Assembly: GCA_036259355.1 (NCBI GenBank)
Contig: DATABY010000072.1
Location: 1 to 22,370, forward strand
Direction of reading: 5' to 3'
Length of the DNA: 22,370 nt
From: JALZDI01 sp036259355
GTDB taxonomy: Bacteria > Actinomycetota > Actinomycetes > Propionibacteriales > Nocardioidaceae
Positions 5,727 through 15,570 of the stretch are shown piece after piece (within the stretch, counting starts at the first letter, position 1; every line of letters begins with the position of its first letter). The notes beneath the pieces are model-generated. The model was not told where the DNA came from and did no database searches. It saw only the letters and a list, made by a program, of their open reading frames with translations. Position numbers and translations under genes: made by a program.

Positions 5727-6703
5727 GGACTGCACACGCCGGTATGCGGCTGATGGCCGGCCTGCTCTGCGTCGCGGTGCTCGGCTCGGCGTGCGGGGTG
5801 CCCCAGCGCAAGGACACCTCGGTCGTCAGCAAGCCCGCGGCGTCGCCGGCGTCGGCGCGCTCGGTCGTCGCCACCTACAACGCCGTCCGGGCCCGCGCCG
5901 ACGAGCGCCTCGACGCGTCGCTGCTGCCGCAGATCGAGGGCGGCGACCTGCTCGACATCGACCAGGGCGCGTACTTCGTCAGCGTCCGGGTGGACAAGCC
6001 CGAGGGGTACGCCACCGTGCGGCTGGCCGCGCCGGAGCAGGTCGTCGCGCCGCGGTTCGAGGCCTACCCGCTGTGGTTCGTCGTACTCGCACGGGACGAG
6101 AAGGGCGGCAACAAGCGGGTCGCGGTCTTCGAGCGCGCCGACTCGGTCTCACCGTGGCTGATGACGATGGCGCCGGAGACGACCCCGCAGGCGGGTCTGC
6201 CGCCCGTGGTCCAGGACAGCAACGGCGCGGCCGTCACCGTGGCGCCCGAGGACGCCACCGGCACCGGCGTGTCGCCCACGGCGGCGGTGCAGCGCTACGC
6301 CGGGGCCCTGGCTGAGGGTCAGAGCGCGGACGACGCGTTCTTCGCCTCCGACGCCTTCATCACCCAGACCCGCAAGTTCCAGCAGACCCAGGCGTCCCTG
6401 CCGTTCGCCACCTTCGAGCAGACGTGGACACCGCAGACGCCACGCTTCGCCGTGCGCGTCGAGGGCGGCGGCATGCTGGTGTTCGGCACGGTCAACCGGC
6501 GCGACGCCTACAGCGTGCAGACCAACAGCTACATCGACTGGGACGACAACGCCGACACCGCCGCGTACCTGCCGGGACGCGTCTACCGTTCGGCCACCCT
6601 CGACTACACCCACCAGCTGCTGCTGTTCCTCCCGCCCCGCGGGGAGGGCAGACCGCGTCTCATCGGCCAGTACGGCGGCGTCGTGGACGGCCAGGGCTCG
6701 TGA
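5723..6703 (+). CDS. Predicted lipoprotein, unknown function
   Basis: A 326-aa exported protein. The N-terminus MRTAHAGMRLMAGLLCVAVLGSAC is a signal peptide with a lipidation cysteine at 24; the box reads L-G-S-A-C, with Leu at -4 rather than the canonical -3. A Ser/Ala/Pro linker (30-46) follows, then a globular domain with no motif I recognise: DLLDIDQGAYFVSVRV near 74-90, a central Pro/Thr-rich section and SVQTNSYIDWDDNADTAAYLPG near 272-294. There is no membrane helix after the signal peptide. The start overlaps the upstream membrane-protein stop as ATGA. Its own stop is embedded in a strong hairpin (6697-6723) facing the convergent NUDIX gene. Confidence 0.8.
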   Translation: MRTAHAGMRLMAGLLCVAVLGSACGVPQRKDTSVVSKPAASPASARSVVATYNAVRARADERLDASLLPQIEGGDLLDIDQGAYFVSVRVDKPEGYATVRLAAPEQVVAPRFEAYPLWFVVLARDEKGGNKRVAVFERADSVSPWLMTMAPETTPQAGLPPVVQDSNGAAVTVAPEDATGTGVSPTAAVQRYAGALAEGQSADDAFFASDAFITQTRKFQQTQASLPFATFEQTWTPQTPRFAVRVEGGGMLVFGTVNRRDAYSVQTNSYIDWDDNADTAAYLPGRVYRSATLDYTHQLLLFLPPRGEGRPRLIGQYGGVVDGQGS

Positions 6704-6723
6704 CCGGGCGGAACGGTCACGGG
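6697..6723. terminator. Bidirectional terminator hairpin between convergent genes
   Basis: GTGACCG (6700-6706) pairs perfectly with CGGTCAC (6714-6720) over a 7-nt loop. As RNA the stem can extend to 10 pairs (6697-6706 with 6714-6723, one U-G). It contains the lipoprotein stop (6701-6703) and the GNAT-NUDIX stop (6717-6719) and would serve both strands. No T-run follows. Confidence 0.6.
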
Positions 6724-7655
6724 GCCGGTGCGGTGCCGCTCTCCAAATAGCGGGTGTGCCCGGGCGTCGTCTCCAGGGCCGCCAGCGCCCGGCGCGTCGT
6801 CTGCGGCGCACACCGGGAGCGGATCTGGTCCGCGTCGCAGAACTGCGCGGTCAGGATCTCCCGTGGCTCGGGCACGATCGCGTCGGTCAGGTCGGGGGCA
6901 TGGACGCCGCCGTCGAACACCAGCGTGCAGGCGTCGTCCCAGCCGCTCCACGCCGGCAGCCAGTCCACCAGCAGCAGGTCGCCGGCCACGACGGTGAGCG
7001 CGAGCTCCTCCTCGACCTCGCGGGCGGCGGCAAGCCGCGGTGACTCGCCGACCTCCACCACGCCGCCGGGGAGGTCCCAGTCGGGTTTGTAGCTGAGCTG
7101 GCAGAGCAGCAGCCGGCTCTGGGTGTCGCGCACCGCCAGCTGGGCGATCACCCGCTTGCGTGGCAGCCCGGCGTTGAGCACCGCCCGGAACCCTTCAGGC
7201 TCGTGCGGCTCGGGGTCGTCGGCCAGCCGTGCGAACACCACCAGGTCCGCGCGACCACCCGCGTCGTCGGCGGCGCCCCCGCTCCGGTCGTCGCTGCGGT
7301 GGCCCCGCAGTCCGCGCAGGACCCCCTCGCGCCGCAGGCCCGACCTCCCGGCGATGCGCAACGAGGCGGTGTCGGCGGGGTCGACGTACGCCTGCACCCT
7401 GGCCAACCCCCGCTCCTGCAGCGCGTAGCGGGTGAGCAGCCGGACCGCGCGCGTGGCCATGCCCCGCCGGCGTTGGCCCGGCAGCGTCGACCAGGCGAGC
7501 TGGCCGACGAGGTCCTCGAGCAGCAGCAGGGACACGTCGCCGACGACCCTGCCCTCGTGCTCCACGTCGAAGCGCAGGTGCTCCGGGTCGTCCTCGTGAC
7601 CGGACGGCAGCAGCGTCACCGCCCCGTCGGTCAGTGGGGCCGTCGGTCGCCTCAT
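6717..7655 (-). CDS. GNAT acetyltransferase-NUDIX hydrolase fusion protein
   Basis: A 312-aa two-domain protein. Residues 10-120 are GNAT-like: VTLLPSG, VVGDVSLLL, then the acetyl-CoA loop QRRRGMATRAVRLL (61-74) and a C-terminal DTASLRIAGRSGLRREGVLRG. The region that normally holds helices alpha1-alpha2 is very short, so this domain may be degenerate. After an Asp/Gly-rich linker (121-137), residues about 165-300 form a NUDIX domain with the box GGVVEVGESPRLAAAREVEEE at 197-217 region (G-x5-E-x7-REVEEELA, Ala for the usual Gly). The ATG at 7655 overlaps the glgB stop (ATGA), so it is the last gene of the glgE operon. NUDIX enzymes cleave nucleoside diphosphate-linked compounds; a nucleotide-sugar substrate would suit the context but is inference. 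Confidence 0.82.
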   Translation of the reverse strand: MRRPTAPLTDGAVTLLPSGHEDDPEHLRFDVEHEGRVVGDVSLLLLEDLVGQLAWSTLPGQRRRGMATRAVRLLTRYALQERGLARVQAYVDPADTASLRIAGRSGLRREGVLRGLRGHRSDDRSGGAADDAGGRADLVVFARLADDPEPHEPEGFRAVLNAGLPRKRVIAQLAVRDTQSRLLLCQLSYKPDWDLPGGVVEVGESPRLAAAREVEEELALTVVAGDLLLVDWLPAWSGWDDACTLVFDGGVHAPDLTDAIVPEPREILTAQFCDADQIRSRCAPQTTRRALAALETTPGHTRYLESGTAPAP

Positions 7656-9949
7656 GTGCGCCGGGTCGGCTTGGTGTGCCTGGCCTGCCTCGGCTGCTCG
7701 GTGTCGGTGGTCGGCCGGGGCTGGGTCGCCGGCGTCGTCGGCGTCGTCGTCGGCGCCTGCTCCGCACCCGCGACCTTGTCGGCGTCGCGTGTCGGCTCGG
7801 GAACATGTCCCAGCAGCACGACGCCGAGCGGCGGCAGGCGCAGGACCGTCGACGCCGGCTGCCCGTGCCACCCCTGGTCGACCGCCTCCACCTGGCCGAG
7901 GTTGCCCACGCCAGAGCCGTAGTAGAGCTCCGCGTCGGTGTTGAGCAGCTCGCGCCACCGGCCGGTCCTGGGCAGCCCGAGCCGGTAGCCCTCGTGCGGG
8001 ACCGCGGCGAAGTTGGCGATGCAGGCGACGAGCGAGTCGTTGCCGTCGGTGCGCAGGAAGCTGAACACGTTGTTGGTCGCGTCGTTGGCGTCGATCCAGG
8101 CAAAGCCCTCGGCGTCGTGGTCGAGCGCCCACAGCGCGGGGTGCTCGCGGTAGGTCCGGTTCAGGTCGCGCACCAGCGAGTGCACGCCACGGTGCTCGAC
8201 GTGGTCGAGCAGCCACCAGTCCAGCTCGCGTGCCTCCGACCACTCCGACTCCTGGGCGATCTCCTGGCCCATGAACAGCAGCTGCTTGCCGGGGTGCGCC
8301 CACATGAACGCGAGGAAGGCGCGCAGGTTGGCGAGCTGGCGCCACCGGTCGCCGGGCATCTTCCGCAGCAGGGAGCCCTTGCCGTGCACGACCTCGTCGT
8401 GCGAGATCGGCAGCGCGTAGTTCTCGGAGTAGGCGTACATCATCGAGAACGTCATCTGGTGGTGGTGGTACTGCCGGTGGATCGGGTCCTGCTGCATGTA
8501 GCTCAGCGAGTCGTGCATCCAGCCCATGTTCCACTTCAGGCCGAAGCCCAGCCCGCCCAGATGAGTGGGCCGGGTGACGCCGGGCCACGCCGTGGACTCC
8601 TCCGCGACCGTCACGACACCGGGCACCCGCTTGTAGCAGGTGGCGTTCATCTCCTGCAGGAACGCCACCGCCTCGAGGTTCTCCCGACCACCGTGCACGT
8701 TGGGCCGCCACGCACCCTCCGGCCGGGAGTAGTCCAGGTAGAGCATCGAGGCGACGGCGTCGACGCGCAGACCGTCGATGTGGAACTCCTCGAGCCAGTA
8801 CAGCGCGTTGGCGACGAGGAAGTTGCGCACCTCCGTGCGACCGAAGTCGAAGATCAACGTCCCCCACTCCGGGTGCTCCCCGCGGGCCGGGTCGGCGTGC
8901 TCGTACAGCGGCGTGCCGTCGAACCGGGCCAGGGCCCACTCGTCCTTGGGGAAGTGCGCCGGGACCCAGTCCATGAGCACGCCGATGCCGGCCTGGTGCA
9001 GGCGGTCGACGAGGTAACGGAAGTCGTCCGGGTCACCGAAGCGGGAGGTGGGAGCGTAGTACGACGAGACCTGGTAGCCCCACGACCCGCCGAACGGGTG
9101 CTCCATCACCGGCAGCAGCTCGACGTGGCTGAACCCGAGGTCGCTGACGTAGCTCACCAGCTCCTCGGCCAGGTTGCGGTAGGAGCGGTCCTTGAGCCAG
9201 GAGCCCAGATGCACTTCGTACACGCTCATCGGGTTGACGTGCACCGCACGCTTGGCCCGCTGCTCCAGCCAGGTCGCGTCGTCCCACGTGTACGTCGAGT
9301 CGAAGACCACGGACGCGTTGGCCGGGGCGGTCTCGGCGTAGAACGCCATCGGGTCGGCCTTCTCGCGCCACACCCCGTCGGGACCGCAGACGTCGAACTT
9401 GTAGCGGGTCCCGCTGCCGACGTCGGGCACGAACAGCTCCCACACGCCGCTGGACCCCAGTGAGCGCATCGGGTGCGGCGTGGAGTCCCAGCCGTTGAAC
9501 TCGCCGCTGACGCGGACGCCACGGGCGCTCGGCGCCCATACGGCGAAGGACGTCCCGGTCACTTCGCCGCGTGAGGAGGTGTAGGTGCGTACGTGCGCAC
9601 CGAGCACCGTCCACAGCTGCTCGTGCCGGCCCTCGCCGATCAGGTGCTGGTCCACCTCGCCGAGGGTGGGGAGGAAGCGGTACGGGTCGTCGCTGCGCAC
9701 GGTGCGGCCGTCGTACTCCACCTCGAGCCGGTAGTCCGGGACCTCCCGGTCGGGGAGCACGCCGCGCCAGACACCGTGGTGCTCGTGCTCGAGCGCGTGC
9801 TTGCCGTCGGGGGTGACCACCGTGACCGTGCTGGCCGACGGCCGCAGCACCCGGACCGTGACGCCGTCGGGGCCGACGTGCGGGCCGAGAACGGAGTGCG
9901 GGTCGTGATGGTGCCCGGCGACGAGCGTCTGCAGGTCAGGCTTGCTCAT
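7652..9949 (-). CDS. glgB: 1,4-alpha-glucan branching enzyme
   Basis: This enzyme makes alpha-1,6 branches in glycogen or GlgE-made glucan by cutting and transferring alpha-1,4 chains. The 765-aa protein has an N-terminal extra domain (about 5-110), a CBM48 module (about 125-215, FAVWAPSARGVRVSGEFNGW), the GH13 barrel and a C-terminal beta domain. Catalytic residues align with E. coli D405/E458/D526 as D397 (DGLRVDAVA), E450 (VAEEST) and D518 (ISHDEV). HPFGGSWGYQ and HGKGSLLRKMPGD are typical branching-enzyme segments. Unusually, the protein continues about 45 residues beyond the fold in a Thr/Pro/Arg-rich tail (from about 721). The ATG at 9949 lies inside the mak 3' end (14-nt overlap) and its stop overlaps the GNAT-NUDIX start. 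Confidence 0.97.
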   Translation of the reverse strand: MSKPDLQTLVAGHHHDPHSVLGPHVGPDGVTVRVLRPSASTVTVVTPDGKHALEHEHHGVWRGVLPDREVPDYRLEVEYDGRTVRSDDPYRFLPTLGEVDQHLIGEGRHEQLWTVLGAHVRTYTSSRGEVTGTSFAVWAPSARGVRVSGEFNGWDSTPHPMRSLGSSGVWELFVPDVGSGTRYKFDVCGPDGVWREKADPMAFYAETAPANASVVFDSTYTWDDATWLEQRAKRAVHVNPMSVYEVHLGSWLKDRSYRNLAEELVSYVSDLGFSHVELLPVMEHPFGGSWGYQVSSYYAPTSRFGDPDDFRYLVDRLHQAGIGVLMDWVPAHFPKDEWALARFDGTPLYEHADPARGEHPEWGTLIFDFGRTEVRNFLVANALYWLEEFHIDGLRVDAVASMLYLDYSRPEGAWRPNVHGGRENLEAVAFLQEMNATCYKRVPGVVTVAEESTAWPGVTRPTHLGGLGFGLKWNMGWMHDSLSYMQQDPIHRQYHHHQMTFSMMYAYSENYALPISHDEVVHGKGSLLRKMPGDRWRQLANLRAFLAFMWAHPGKQLLFMGQEIAQESEWSEARELDWWLLDHVEHRGVHSLVRDLNRTYREHPALWALDHDAEGFAWIDANDATNNVFSFLRTDGNDSLVACIANFAAVPHEGYRLGLPRTGRWRELLNTDAELYYGSGVGNLGQVEAVDQGWHGQPASTVLRLPPLGVVLLGHVPEPTRDADKVAGAEQAPTTTPTTPATQPRPTTDTEQPRQARHTKPTRRT

Positions 9950-11365
9950 CAGCTGTCTCCCCCAGCGGTGTGTCCGTGTCCGTCCCGGACAGCCGGGCGA
10001 TGGCGGCCATCGGGATGCCGAGCCAGGACGGTCGGTTTCGGGCTTCGTAGAGGACCTCGTAGACGGCCTTGTCGGTCTCGTAGGCGCGCATCAGCACGGT
10101 CTCGTGGCGCGGGTCGATCGGCGACTCCTCGGCGTAGCCCTCGCAGAAGGCGACCCGGTTGCGCTGCGCCCACTCGCGGCAGCGGTAGGCGATCTGCCGG
10201 TCGTGCGGGTGGTCGGTGAGCAGGTTGGCGGCGGCGTAGTCGAACGAGCGCAGCATGCCCGCGACGTCGCGCAGCGGCGAGTCCAGCGCGACCCGCTCGG
10301 ACAGCGGCTTGGCCGGCTCGCCCTCGAAGTCGATGAGCTTCCAGCCCTTGACCGTGCGCAGCGTCTGCCCCAGGTGCAGGTCGCCGTGGACCCGCTGGAC
10401 CGGGATGCCGTGGTCGACCTTGGTCAGCTCGTCGAACGTCTCCCGCAGCCCGTCCGCGTGCGGCTCGAGCTGCGGCACGGCCTGCAGGGCGGCGTCGAGC
10501 CGGCGGTGCATGGCGGCCGCGAGGTCGTGCACCTCCGTGGTGCTCCACGTCCGGGTGTCGAGCAGCTCGGCGAGGTGGCGGTGCACCTCTGCGGTCGCCG
10601 CGCCCAGCCGGTGCGACTCCCCGGCGAAGTCGCCGCCGACCTCGTCGGCGTGCAGATCGGCCTCGGCGTAGAGGTCGCGGACGCTGTTCAGCGCCATCGT
10701 CCAGCCGTCGGTCGCCGTGCGCAGGAACTGCTGCAGCATCCCCAGGTCGGCGGTGCCGGTGGTCTCCGCTCCTTCCTCGTCCCAGGCGGCGCTGACCCAG
10801 CCGTAGAGCCCCGCGATCTTGTCCACGCCGGCGTGGGTGAGCGCCTCGTGGATCTCGATGTCGGGGTTGCGTCCGGGCGCGACCTTGCGGAACACCTTGA
10901 GCAACGCGTCGTCGCCGAACACCAGCGAGGAGTTGCTCTGCTCGGCCGACATCAGCAACGAGGGGCCGGACAGGTCGCGCTCGGTCTCCTCCAGGCAGTG
11001 GAACTGCAGCCCCTCCACCGCGCGCTCCTGCAGCAGAGCCTCCAGCAGGTACGACGTGGCCTCGCGGTCGTGCAGCCCGTCGTAGGCCATGAGGTCGCCG
11101 AGGTCCTCCTCGCGCCAGGTGCCGATGAAGGCGTGGGCGAGGTGCTCCTGGACCTCGGGATAGTAGGAGACCGGCATCTGGTACACCTCGGTGTCGCCGT
11201 CACCGTAGGTGACCGTGACGAGCTCGACCCGGAACGCCGGCCTGCCCTCGGCCTCGCTCAGCCACGGGAAGGTGCGGCGGCCGGTCACGCTGAAGGCGCG
11301 ACCCTTGCCGGCGAACCACCGTTGGTGGCCGAGGTACTCGTGGAGGTGCTCGTCGTATCCCGACG

Positions 11366-11369
<4 letters not shown>
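9936..11369 (-). CDS. mak: Maltokinase (ATP: maltose 1-phosphotransferase)
   Basis: Mak (Pep2) phosphorylates maltose to maltose 1-phosphate, the substrate of GlgE. The 477-aa protein opens with the family cap motif HQRWFAGKGR (15-24). The kinase core follows: NSSLVFGDDALLKVFRK with ATP-site K158, the catalytic loop RVHGDLHLGQ with D330, and LIDFEGEP with metal-binding D347, then PLSERVALDSPLRDVAGMLRS (354-374 region), characteristic of maltokinases. The GTG start at 11369 overlaps the treS stop as GTGA, with AAGGAGG inside the end of treS serving as SD. The 3' end overlaps glgB. In many actinobacteria this enzyme is fused to TreS; here it is separate but coupled. Confidence 0.95.
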
Positions 11370-13078
<1,709 letters not shown>

Positions 13079-15052
13079 CTACCAGGTCCTTCTCACAGTC
13101 AGCACGTGGGCGGGTTCGTGGGCCGGGTCGAGCCGCACGTAGTTGTGCTCGCCCCAGCGCCAGGTCTGCTCGGTGATCTCGTCGTGCACGACGAACGTGT
13201 CGTGCCAGTCGAGGCCGAGCGCGGGCATGTTCAGGTGCACCGTGGTCTCACGGGCCGCGTGCGGGTCGAGGTTGATGACCACGAGCAGGACGTTGTCCCC
13301 CTCCTTCTTGGAGTAGGCCAGGAATGCCTGGTCCTCGGGGGCGTGGATGGTGACGTTGCGCAGCCGCTGCAGCGCAGGGTGCTCGCGCCGGATCTCGTTG
13401 AGCCGGGTGAGGTAGGGCGCCAGCGAGCGGCCCTCGGCCTCGGCGCGCTCCCAGTCGCGCGGCCGCAGCTGGTACTTCTCGGAGTCGAGGTACTCCTCCG
13501 AGCCCGGCCGCACCGCGCCGTGCTCGAACAGCTCGAAGCCGGCGTAGACACCCCAGCTCGGCGATGACGTCGCAGCCAGCGCGGCCCGGATCTTGAACGC
13601 TGCCGGACCGCCGTACTGCAGGAAGGCGTGCAGGATGTCGGGCGTATTGACGAAGAAGTTCGGTCGCAGCACGTGGCTGGTCTCGTAGGCCAGCTCGGTG
13701 AGGTACTCCTCCAGCTCCCACTTCTCGGTGCGCCAGGTGAAGTAGGTGTAGGACTGGTGGAACCCGACCATGCCGAGCGCTCGCATCATCGGCGGGCGGG
13801 TGAACGCCTCCGACAGGAAGATCACGTCGGGGTCGGTCCTGCGAACCTCGGCGAGCAGCCACTGCCAGAACTCCACCGGCTTCGTGTGCGGGTTGTCGAC
13901 CCGGAAGATCCGGACGCCGTGGTCCATCCAGTGCCGCACGACCCGTAGCACCTCGGCGTAGATCCCGTCCGGGTCGTTGTCGAAGTTGAGCGGGTAGATG
14001 TCCTGGTACTTCTTCGGCGGGTTCTCCGCGTAGGCGATGCTCCCGTCGGCCCGGGTGGTGAACCACTCCGGGTGCGCCGTCACCCACGGATGGTCGGGTG
14101 CGCACTGCAGGGCCAGGTCGAGGGCGACCTCGAGGCCGAGGTCGTTGGCGCGGGCGACGAACGCGTCGAAGTCGTCGATCGTGCCCAGGTCGGGGTGAAC
14201 GGCGTCGTGGCCTCCCTCGTCGGAGCCGATCGCCCACGGCGAGCCGGTGTCGTTCTCGTGCGCGACGAGGGTGTTGTTCGGGCCCTTGCGGTTGACCTTG
14301 CCGATCGGGTGGACCGGCGGCAGGTAGATGACGTCGAAGCCCATCGCGGCGACTCCCTCGAGCCGCTTGGCCGCCGTACGGAACGTCCCGGTGCGCCAGG
14401 CGCCCGTGGAGGTGTCGTACGCGGCGCCCTCCGAGCGGGGGAAGAACTCGTACCAGGAACCGTAGAGCGCGCGCTCGCGGTCGACGTAGAACGGGAACGG
14501 ACCCTCCTGGCTGACCAGCTCCCGCAGGGGGTGGGCCGCGAGCACCTCGTCGACCTCCGGGCCGATCCCCGCGGAGAACCGCGCCTGCACCGGCCGGCCG
14601 GTGTCGCGCAGCGCACTCACCGCGTCGGTCAGCGCTCGGTGCTCGGGCTTCGCGTCGGGAGGGAGGTTCGCGGCCGCGCGCTCCAGCACCAGGGCCCCCT
14701 CGGCCAGCATGAGCTCCACGTCGATCTCCGCCGGGATCTTGATCTCGGCGTTGTGCCGCCAGGTGCCGACGGGGTCGCTCCACGCCTCGACCGTGAACGA
14801 CCACGGGCCCTCGGTGCCGGGCGTGACGGACGCTTCCCAGCGGTCGGTCTTCGGACCGGTCTCGGCCATGCGGACGATCGGCCGGGCTCGGCCGTCGGGC
14901 CCGTGCAGCAGGACGTTGGCGCCGAGCATGTCGTGTCCCTCGCGGAACACCGTCGCGGCGATCGGAAAGGTCTCACCGACCGTTGCCTTCGCCGGCAGCC
15001 GACCGAGGTCGACCACCGGGCTGACGTCGGTAATCGGGATGCGTCCAACCAT
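13079..15052 (-). CDS. glgE: Alpha-1,4-glucan:maltose-1-phosphate maltosyltransferase
   Basis: GlgE transfers maltose from maltose 1-phosphate onto alpha-1,4-glucan chains. The 657-aa protein shows the N-terminal dimer/beta domain (1-100), domain S helices (110-185) and the GH13_3 barrel: YEFFPRSEG (201-209), YLPPVHPIG (243-251), ENPPKKYQDIYP (343-354), nucleophile D386 (RIFRVDNPHTKP), acid/base E415 (FLSEAFTRP) and D472 (NTPDILH). These match Streptomyces GlgE D394/E423/D480 in order and spacing. I chose the ATG at 15052 because GlgE homologues begin at MVGRIP; GTG 15091 and ATG 15085 would add 13 or 11 atypical residues. There is no strong SD; a TAGGTT -10 just upstream suggests a near-leaderless mRNA. 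The downstream treS start abuts the stop. Known in actinobacteria: GlgE can be inhibited by Ser/Thr phosphorylation; this cannot be seen here. Confidence 0.97.
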   Translation of the reverse strand: MVGRIPITDVSPVVDLGRLPAKATVGETFPIAATVFREGHDMLGANVLLHGPDGRARPIVRMAETGPKTDRWEASVTPGTEGPWSFTVEAWSDPVGTWRHNAEIKIPAEIDVELMLAEGALVLERAAANLPPDAKPEHRALTDAVSALRDTGRPVQARFSAGIGPEVDEVLAAHPLRELVSQEGPFPFYVDRERALYGSWYEFFPRSEGAAYDTSTGAWRTGTFRTAAKRLEGVAAMGFDVIYLPPVHPIGKVNRKGPNNTLVAHENDTGSPWAIGSDEGGHDAVHPDLGTIDDFDAFVARANDLGLEVALDLALQCAPDHPWVTAHPEWFTTRADGSIAYAENPPKKYQDIYPLNFDNDPDGIYAEVLRVVRHWMDHGVRIFRVDNPHTKPVEFWQWLLAEVRRTDPDVIFLSEAFTRPPMMRALGMVGFHQSYTYFTWRTEKWELEEYLTELAYETSHVLRPNFFVNTPDILHAFLQYGGPAAFKIRAALAATSSPSWGVYAGFELFEHGAVRPGSEEYLDSEKYQLRPRDWERAEAEGRSLAPYLTRLNEIRREHPALQRLRNVTIHAPEDQAFLAYSKKEGDNVLLVVINLDPHAARETTVHLNMPALGLDWHDTFVVHDEITEQTWRWGEHNYVRLDPAHEPAHVLTVRRTW

Positions 15053-15060
15053 TGTCTGTG

Positions 15061-15074
15061 AACCTACCCAGGTT
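15061..15074 (-). promoter_or_regulatory. Putative glgE -10 element within a short inverted repeat
   Basis: On the minus strand TAGGTT (15066 to 15061) places transcription start about 2 nt before the glgE ATG at 15052. It lies within AACCT-N4-AGGTT, a 14-bp inverted repeat with 5-bp arms. Such a site could be an operator. It is short, so chance is possible. Confidence 0.35.
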
Positions 15075-15119
15075 GGGCCGACCATGCACACTCCGCCGCG
15101 AGTCGACCGCCCGGCCGGC

Positions 15120-15503
15120 TCAGGAGCCGGGAGCGACCCGGCGCACGAGTACGGCGGTGCCGATCGCGAGCACCCCGTAGACGAGGGCGAGCGTGGCGTG
15201 GCCGGCCAGCGCCAGGGCCACGGCGCTGACCAGGAACAGCGCGACCTCGACCGACAGCCGCGCGGGGTCGGGTAGCCGACGCGAGGCCTTGGGCGCGACG
15301 AACCTGCCCCACACGGCGACAGCCACGGCCGGGAGAAGCACGCCGAGTGCGACCTGCATCGCCGGGTCGCCGCCCAGCGCGACCCCGGTGGCCACGAAGA
15401 CGGCCAGCAGCGCCAGCTCGGTGAGGAAGCGCACGGTCAGCAGTGCCGCGTTCCATGCGGCCGGTGCGGTGCGCTCCCGCGGTCGCTCGGCGTCCGACGT
15501 CAT
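15120..15503 (-). CDS. DUF2568/YrdB-like four-helix membrane protein
   Basis: A 127-aa integral membrane protein with four predicted helices at about residues 22-42, 48-66, 86-101 and 103-121. The conserved loop WGRFVAPKASRRLPDPARL (65-83) between helices 2 and 3 is the signature I associate with the DUF2568 (YrdB) family. No biochemical function is known to me. The ATG at 15503 is chosen because residues before it are polar and unlike the family; an in-frame ATG at 15542 is possible. It is on the same strand as glgE, 67 nt upstream, so it could share the transcript, but a separate glgE promoter seems likely. It diverges from glgP. Confidence 0.75.
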   Translation of the reverse strand: MTSDAERPRERTAPAAWNAALLTVRFLTELALLAVFVATGVALGGDPAMQVALGVLLPAVAVAVWGRFVAPKASRRLPDPARLSVEVALFLVSAVALALAGHATLALVYGVLAIGTAVLVRRVAPGS

Positions 15504-15558
15504 CGACGACACGGTACGTCGGCGTGTCGCCGGTTGGCGCATCGCGCGGCAGGCCGAC

Positions 15559-15564
15559 TACCGT
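15559..15564 (+). promoter_or_regulatory. Putative glgP -10 element, leaderless transcript
   Basis: TACCGT fits the actinobacterial TANNNT pattern and ends 7 nt before the GTG at 15571, so transcription would begin at the start codon itself. No SD is present, which supports this reading. No convincing -35 was seen. Confidence 0.4.
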
Positions 15565-15570
15565 TCGGGC

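Noticed and set aside
7735..7765. GTC/GTCG tandem-like repeats
   Set aside because: They encode the Thr-rich GlgB tail, and are codon-level low complexity rather than a separate repeat element.
7634..9463. Long plus-strand open frame opposite glgB
   Set aside because: Antisense shadow of glgB, low-complexity Val/Gly/His/Arg-rich translation.
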